DNA from: Hemileia vastatrix
Lineage: Eukaryota > Basidiomycota > Pucciniomycetes > Pucciniales > Zaghouaniaceae
Direction: 5' to 3'
Assembly: GCA_030280995.1 (NCBI GenBank)
Contig: JASXTE010000015.1
Coordinates: forward strand, 3,707,001-3,771,000
Length of the DNA: 64,000 bases
A model generated the notes under the pieces. That model saw only the letters and a program-made list of their open reading frames with translations. It was not told the DNA's origin and did no database searches. Of the stretch, positions 59,036-64,000 are shown piece by piece. The position numbers and the translations under genes are program-made. Each line of letters starts with the position of its first letter. The first letter of the stretch is position 1.

Positions 59036-60535
59036 TGTCAGCCTGTATATCTCCAGGACTGAGTAAAAAGTAATTATAAGTTATGTTAAACACATGAACT
59101 ATACATGGGAATAATAAATAAGAGTACACAAATAGTATACATAAGTAAAATTATGATAATACACAAAAAATGCCATTATAACACCTTATATACACGCGTA
59201 TATCCACCTTTTATAGGTCTTATGTACTTAATATTAAGTTGGAATATGTTAGGGTAATCTTAAGAACCTTAAGTATAAGGCTACATAATTTTTAAGTACA
59301 CTTAAAGCTATTATATTCATTGTTTTATGCAAAAAACAAGAAATGCGCTTTATTTCACTTAAAAGTTGACTATATGCGCTATAAAATTGAGAATATCAAA
59401 ATTGCGCTTTGACAGATCAATTGGGCTCATTTAGAGCTATTGATTTGGCTATTTAAATGCATAAAAATAACACTTTTCAAATTTGGTGTTTTTTGTGCCA
59501 GAAATGGCTTCTGTGTACTGGCCACATACTGCCTGCTTTTTTCCCGTGTGAATAGCTTCATTTTTAGCAAAGTTAGCTTTTTCACACTATAATTACCCCA
59601 CATTCTACGCCCACTGTGGGGAAACACACTAAAATAGGCGACAGGCGCTTATTTAGTGTCCTAGCTTAATTAATAATGCATTGACCTTGTTTATATGCAC
59701 TAATTTCATTAATAACCTCACTCTTGGCACTTTATTTCATCACCACGCTTAAATTCGCCTAATTTTAGTCAAGGATTTACCCGTGCAAGAGCCTTCCAAG
59801 AACTGCATGTAGTTACCCCACATCTCACGCTCTTTTTTAAGTTTTTGGGTGGTTTCTCAGTCAATTTTGGTTATTTTTGAATGGGAATTTCACGTAGTAT
59901 AATGTCAGGATTAGCCCCATTATTTCTACAGTCAATCCCCCTTATTATTAAGCTATTATTAACCTTAAAAAGTCTCCTTTAGTCTTTAATATTATTGTTT
60001 TATACGCATATACTCTCTTTTTGTCTTTTTCTTTAATTTTGATGGATTTCCCTTATTATTTCAGGATTTTGGCGGTTGTTACTCTTCTAATTATGTCATG
60101 GGTTACTGGGAATGTTGATGGGAATGTCTATTAGTTGTTTAGAGGCGTTATTAACTGTGTATTGGGTGGTACATCAAGGGAATCATTGGGGAACTCAGTG
60201 TGTATAAAAGGAGGAGGTTTTTGGGTTGTATTTCTTCATTCTTTATCATTACAATTTAACCAATATAACCAAATCAATTACAATACATATCAATTAGTAC
60301 TTTTATAAGACTTTTGAATAGTATCTGAATTATATAATCTATTTTTCTACCAACTATAAAGATTGTAAGCCATATATAAGAATAGTGAGAATTATATTAC
60401 TGAGATCTTTATATTTGATTATATTTTACACCTTAGAGGATTAGAATTACAGTATTCATATAGGACCATTAAAATCTTCTAGACAACTGACTATTCAAGC
60501 TAGTTCACGTCCTTGTACTTGACCTTAGCCTGACA
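59036..60535 (+). repeat. 3' LTR of element C
   Basis: 1500 bp, ends TGTCAG...CTGACA. It carries a copy of the TATA-like box near 60203 that points toward the downstream ligase gene. Confidence 0.96.
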
Positions 60536-60672
60536 AAGCTACTCCACAGTTCAGACAATAATTACAGACAGAGATTGACTGTGGACCAAAAAAACTACGA
60601 GACGTCTAGTCCACTGATTCCCCCCGCCCCCCTGTGATGCTAATCATTAATTGTAGAATATTACAAAGAGTA

Positions 60673-60898
60673 CAGTCACACCTGTAAACATTGAGACAAA
60701 AATGAAATTTATTGGCAGCCAAAAAGTTGAACTGCAGTATTTATTGACAGAATCAGTTCATTTTTGACAATTAAGTTGACTTCACCTTCAACCCAGATGG
60801 TAAAGAGCGACGAAACAGCAGTCAAAAAAAACGCTGCAGCTCAACTTTTGGGTTGTCAATAAATTTCATTTTTGTCTCAATGTTTACGGGTTTGACTG
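60673..60898. mobile_element. Tc1/mariner-like MITE, 226 bp
   Basis: Long inverted ends of about 60 bp: the left starts CAGTCACACCTGTAAACATT and the right is its near-perfect reverse complement (CAGTCAAACCCGTAAACATT read inward). TA on both sides (60671-60672, 60899-60900). The CAGT terminus and the TA duplication are typical of Tc1-like elements. No coding capacity. Confidence 0.85.
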
Positions 60899-60900
60899 TA

Positions 60901-61757
60901 TCTATGAAGCACAGACATTGTGAATTTCCTGTTGTCTGTGGTCACCACTGCATGATATTGTGGCCTTTTAATAACCTTGTACGTCATTATTACGAAGCAT
61001 CTCTTCTTTTAATAATCTTAATGTTGTTGGTTACTATGTCTTACCAAGCCAATAAGTTGGAGAGTGTGCTTATAAACTTGGCGGAGAACATCGTTTTTTC
61101 ACTGCACCCGGTCGCAGATAATTAGTCTTCTCATGCTTGCCCATAGATTTGCTATTATTATATCAATTTGAATCGCTTCTTATGAAAATATGTATTGTCC
61201 CTTATACTCATTTGTAGCAAACGCATTCTTCACTCATAGTCTTGCAGACTCTCAAGCACTACCGCCACTGGCCCAAGTTCCTCCGAACCAAGTGTTTGCT
61301 GTGTTCATCAACTCTATTAATTCCGAGAGAATCTCCATTGGATCCTGCTTTACCAACTTATGCTATTGTTACGTTCAACAACGCAGAATACAGAGAACTA
61401 GACTGGAAATTTTTTTTTTAAGGCACAGAAACAGCTGCATCAAAGGTGGCAAAAAAAGGAAGATTGGTTGTTGAGAAAATTCGTGGGGAAAACCACGCGT
61501 ATCAGCGAGTAAGTTAAATTTTTACAAGTTTTGTTGTAACTGCGAAGCAAAAGTATGCACGCACAGAAGCACATTAATCCATGTCATACTACATGATCTA
61601 GTGCGCTTTTGCGCTTTGAGTTATTTATTCAGGCATGCATCTGCTCAGGAGTTGGATTTCTGATGTGATAAAGCAATTATTTTTTGCCATAACAAAATTG
61701 GATGTAAATGTCCAAGTATAAATAAAATCTGGAATATAGATCCCTCTCATCTTCATC
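60901..61757. other. Upstream region of the ligase gene, nothing recognised
   Basis: Short open frames (61190-61474 and one ending at 61125) have no recognisable features. This is likely the promoter of the gene starting at 61758. No clear TATA box was identified. Confidence 0.4.
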
Positions 61758-63937
61758 ATGTTTGATTCCACCACAAGACATGCCAAGTATGATCCTCAAA
61801 CTGGAATATTCTCTTCTACTCAGTATCCTCATCTAGAGTTTCCTGATTATTTGACTATCGACCAATTTATGTTCACCTACTCTGCCCCAAAAGACACCAA
61901 TAAAGATTACCTCCAAACCCAATATTCATCTCCACTTTCGGAAGTAGACCAAACATGGCTGGTGGATTCTCAAACTGGCCATTCACTTACATTTAGAGAA
62001 GTAAAATATCGGACTGAACTTATCTCAGCCGTCCTCCACCACTATTTACAGCTGTCTGAATCAGAAATCCTCACCTTATTTGCTTCAAATCATATCGATT
62101 ATGGGCCAATCATTTGGGCTGCTTTTCGTCTAGGTGCTATAATATCTTGCAGTAATCCGAGCTATTCAGAAGAAGAACTAATTTATCAACTGAATGAAAT
62201 TAAAAAATCCTTCAAGTTGAAAATTTTGGTAACAGACTTGAAGGGATTACCAATTGCAATTTCAGCTGCAAAAGCAGTTGGTTTACCTACTCAAGCCATT
62301 ATCTTGCTGGCGGATCACAAACCCTCAAATACATCTTACCAAATTAAAACGCTGAACGAGCTTTTAGCAGAATATGCAAACCAACTTATTATCCCGAAGC
62401 CTTTTCACTTGCGACCCGGCGAGGCACGATCCAAATTAGCATTCCTTTCATTTTCTAGTGGAACAACTGGGCTACCTAAGGTAGTTTGTATATCACATTA
62501 CTCAATTATCTCGAACATCATTATATATTCTAGACAGAGACATAGTGATGGAACCGGAAAGCGTGCACTAGCGGTTTTACCACTTTATCATATCTGTAAA
62601 TTATTTTGTTGTTTCTTTATCAACACTAAAAAGCTTCTGTGAATACTAACTAGGCCATTGTGTATTTCTTTACAATATATTTTCATTATTTATGTTTTAC
62701 TTAGACGGTATGGTTCTAACTTTACATGGTAACCTTTATAGAAACTTTACTGTCATTATCATTCGTGAATTTATTTTTCAAGATGTGCTCGATTGCATTA
62801 TCAAATATGATGTCTCGCATCTTTTTCTTGTACCTCCAAGTAAGTTTCCTGATACACTTATTCATTATCGAATATGATCAGTTTATGCAACCAAAATAGC
62901 ATTATGCTGATATCATTGTATCTTGCACTTGTGTTCACACAGTGGTAATTTTACTCTCTAAACATCCCGAGGTAATTTCTCGACTTTCCCAGCTTCAATT
63001 AATCATAAAAGAGGTCATGTGTGGTGCAGCAACGTTAGCCCATTTGCTAAGTGAAAAATATACTTAACTAAGAACTATATTTGCTAAAAAAATTTGATTG
63101 GCTAGAGTCACACAAGAATTGGTAAATAACTTCCTAAGGCGCTTCCCTCATAGCCATATTTTTCAAGGTTGTAGGTGTATTTTGGAATTGATGTATTAAA
63201 ACAGCAAAAAATTGATTGAAATGTTCCTGTTGGAGTAATCATGTAGATGGTATGACAGAAACAGCCACATTAGTCACAATGGCCCCCAAAATGAATGGAA
63301 ATCCGCCTGGTTCTTCTGCTGGAGTACCTAGCCCAAATGTCGAGATAAAAATAGTCAATCATGAAACAGGGAAATTTGCATCTTTTAATGATTTGGGGGA
63401 GCTATGGGTGCGGAGCCCATCGAATGCAGTAAGTAAAATATATTATATTTCATTAAAAATAGAGCGTTCAATCTATTTGGGCAATTTAAACTAGATGGGT
63501 TACCTCTCCGATCACGCTGCCACGCAAGCAACCTTTGATCAAGATGGGTTTGTACACACTGGTGACGTTGGTTACATCGATGCGAATGGATGGCAAGTAC
63601 TATTAAAATATTTTCTTTCATTATATTAATTACATAAAAACAACGACTTACAAATCGTGCTTAGGTTATACGTAATAGATCGAATCAAAGATATGATCAA
63701 AGTTGGAGGATTTCCGGTTTCACCTGCAGAACTAGAAGGACACTTGTTGAATCACCCGCAAGTGATAGATGCTTGCGTAATAGGAATACCAGATAGTTTT
63801 TTTGGAGAAAAACCAAGAGCGTACATTGTTGTTCAAGAAAAAGAAAAAGGTACGGAATGTTTGAAGGAAGAATTGCATCAGTTTGTGAAGGACAACAAAG
63901 TTAAGTACAAGTGGCTGACCGGTGGAATTGAATTTGT
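61758..63937 (+). CDS. AMP-binding acyl-CoA synthetase / 4-coumarate-CoA-ligase-like protein, 3' end beyond the window
   Basis: Activates a carboxylic acid with ATP to an acyl-AMP and transfers it to CoA; the substrate cannot be told. Inferred exons: 61758-62595, 62705-62839, 62943-63045, 63106-63170, 63247-63428, 63495-63592, 63665-63937, all in phase, giving about 564 residues. Motifs in order: [11 protein letters not shown] (P-loop-like AMP motif), YHIYGM across intron 1, YGMTETA across intron 4, [21 protein letters not shown] across intron 6, [18 protein letters not shown] donor at 63938 suggests a last exon outside the window with the C-terminal catalytic Lys. Introns 3 (63046-63105) and 6 (63593-63664) appear to use GC donors. 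Intron 6 (GCAAGT) fits well; intron 3 (GCTAAGT) looks like a GTAAGT with an inserted C, so it could be a lesion. Confidence 0.88.
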
Positions 63938-64000
63938 GTAAGAATTTTTGAACTCATTCTGATCTGTTTTCACACTTGAAAGAGATAAACATTGATTAAA

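Larger units (their letters stand above)
50894..60535 (+). mobile_element. Element C: full-length Ty3/gypsy retrotransposon with intact gag-pol
   Basis: LTRs 50894-52395 (1502 bp) and 59036-60535 (1500 bp), with a perfect 5-bp target duplication AAGCT (50889-50893, 60536-60540). It contains one uninterrupted polyprotein frame with all catalytic motifs. The LTRs differ at about 15 positions by eye, so it is recent but not brand new. It inserted into a MITE about 1.2 kb upstream of the ligase gene and in the same orientation. Confidence 0.97.
50763..60635. mobile_element. 226-bp MITE split by element C
   Basis: Left part 50763-50893 and right part 60541-60635. The ends ACAGGGGGG...CCCCCCTGT are inverted, and each inverted end also contains CTAGACGTCTAG or a near match. 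A 5-bp direct repeat GATGC flanks the whole (50758-50762, 60636-60640). Removing C and one copy of its AAGCT duplication restores a 226-bp element. The superfamily is not clear to me. Confidence 0.75.

Noticed and set aside
60853..61474. Short plus-strand frames upstream of the ligase gene
   Set aside because: The first starts inside the Tc1-like MITE and the second has no recognisable motif or splice logic.

Overview
This is a stretch of AT-rich nuclear DNA from a filamentous fungus. A basidiomycete is likely and a rust fungus (Pucciniales) plausible, judging from chromodomain Ty3/gypsy families, short introns, CpG-decayed transposons and very low gene density. That placement is inference. 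I can support one host gene, at the far right. Nearly everything else is transposable elements, mostly nested.

Left part (1-39961), a nest of Ty3/gypsy elements. Element D1 (minus strand, decayed) is the outer copy. Its 3' end is cut by element A (1-7722, plus strand, decayed), its integrase holds a 457-bp MITE (9196-9652), and its 5' LTR is split by a second copy of the same family, element D (16470-39854, minus strand, identical-length 1090-bp LTRs). D carries a solo LTR of the A/B/C family (19586-21071) and a complete Tf2/chromovirus-like element E (25079-33487, plus strand, TSD CCACT, 803-bp LTRs). D and E belong to different Ty3 lineages, yet each carries an extra gene between integrase and 3' LTR. 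These genes run antisense to pol, start just inside the 3' LTR and encode a cysteine module of the form CX2CX6C-X12-15-CX2CX6C (zinc-cluster-like). This is the most unusual content of the window.

Middle and right (39962-60640). Older non-LTR sequence contains element B (41665-48725, TSD AGCAT), a non-autonomous copy that lost RT, RNase H and integrase by an in-frame deletion between 11-bp repeats. It also contains element C (50894-60535, TSD AAGCT), a full-length copy with an uninterrupted 1957-codon gag-pol. A, B and C share a second, overlapping open frame (about 150 codons) inside the start of gag. That frame is open in all three copies, even where gag itself is broken. C sits inside a small MITE (50763-60635 including C).

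Right end (60641-64000). A Tc1-like MITE (60673-60898) and about 0.85 kb of sequence without features precede a seven-exon gene for an acyl-CoA synthetase / 4-coumarate-CoA-ligase-like enzyme (61758 to beyond the window), with two probable GC-AG introns.
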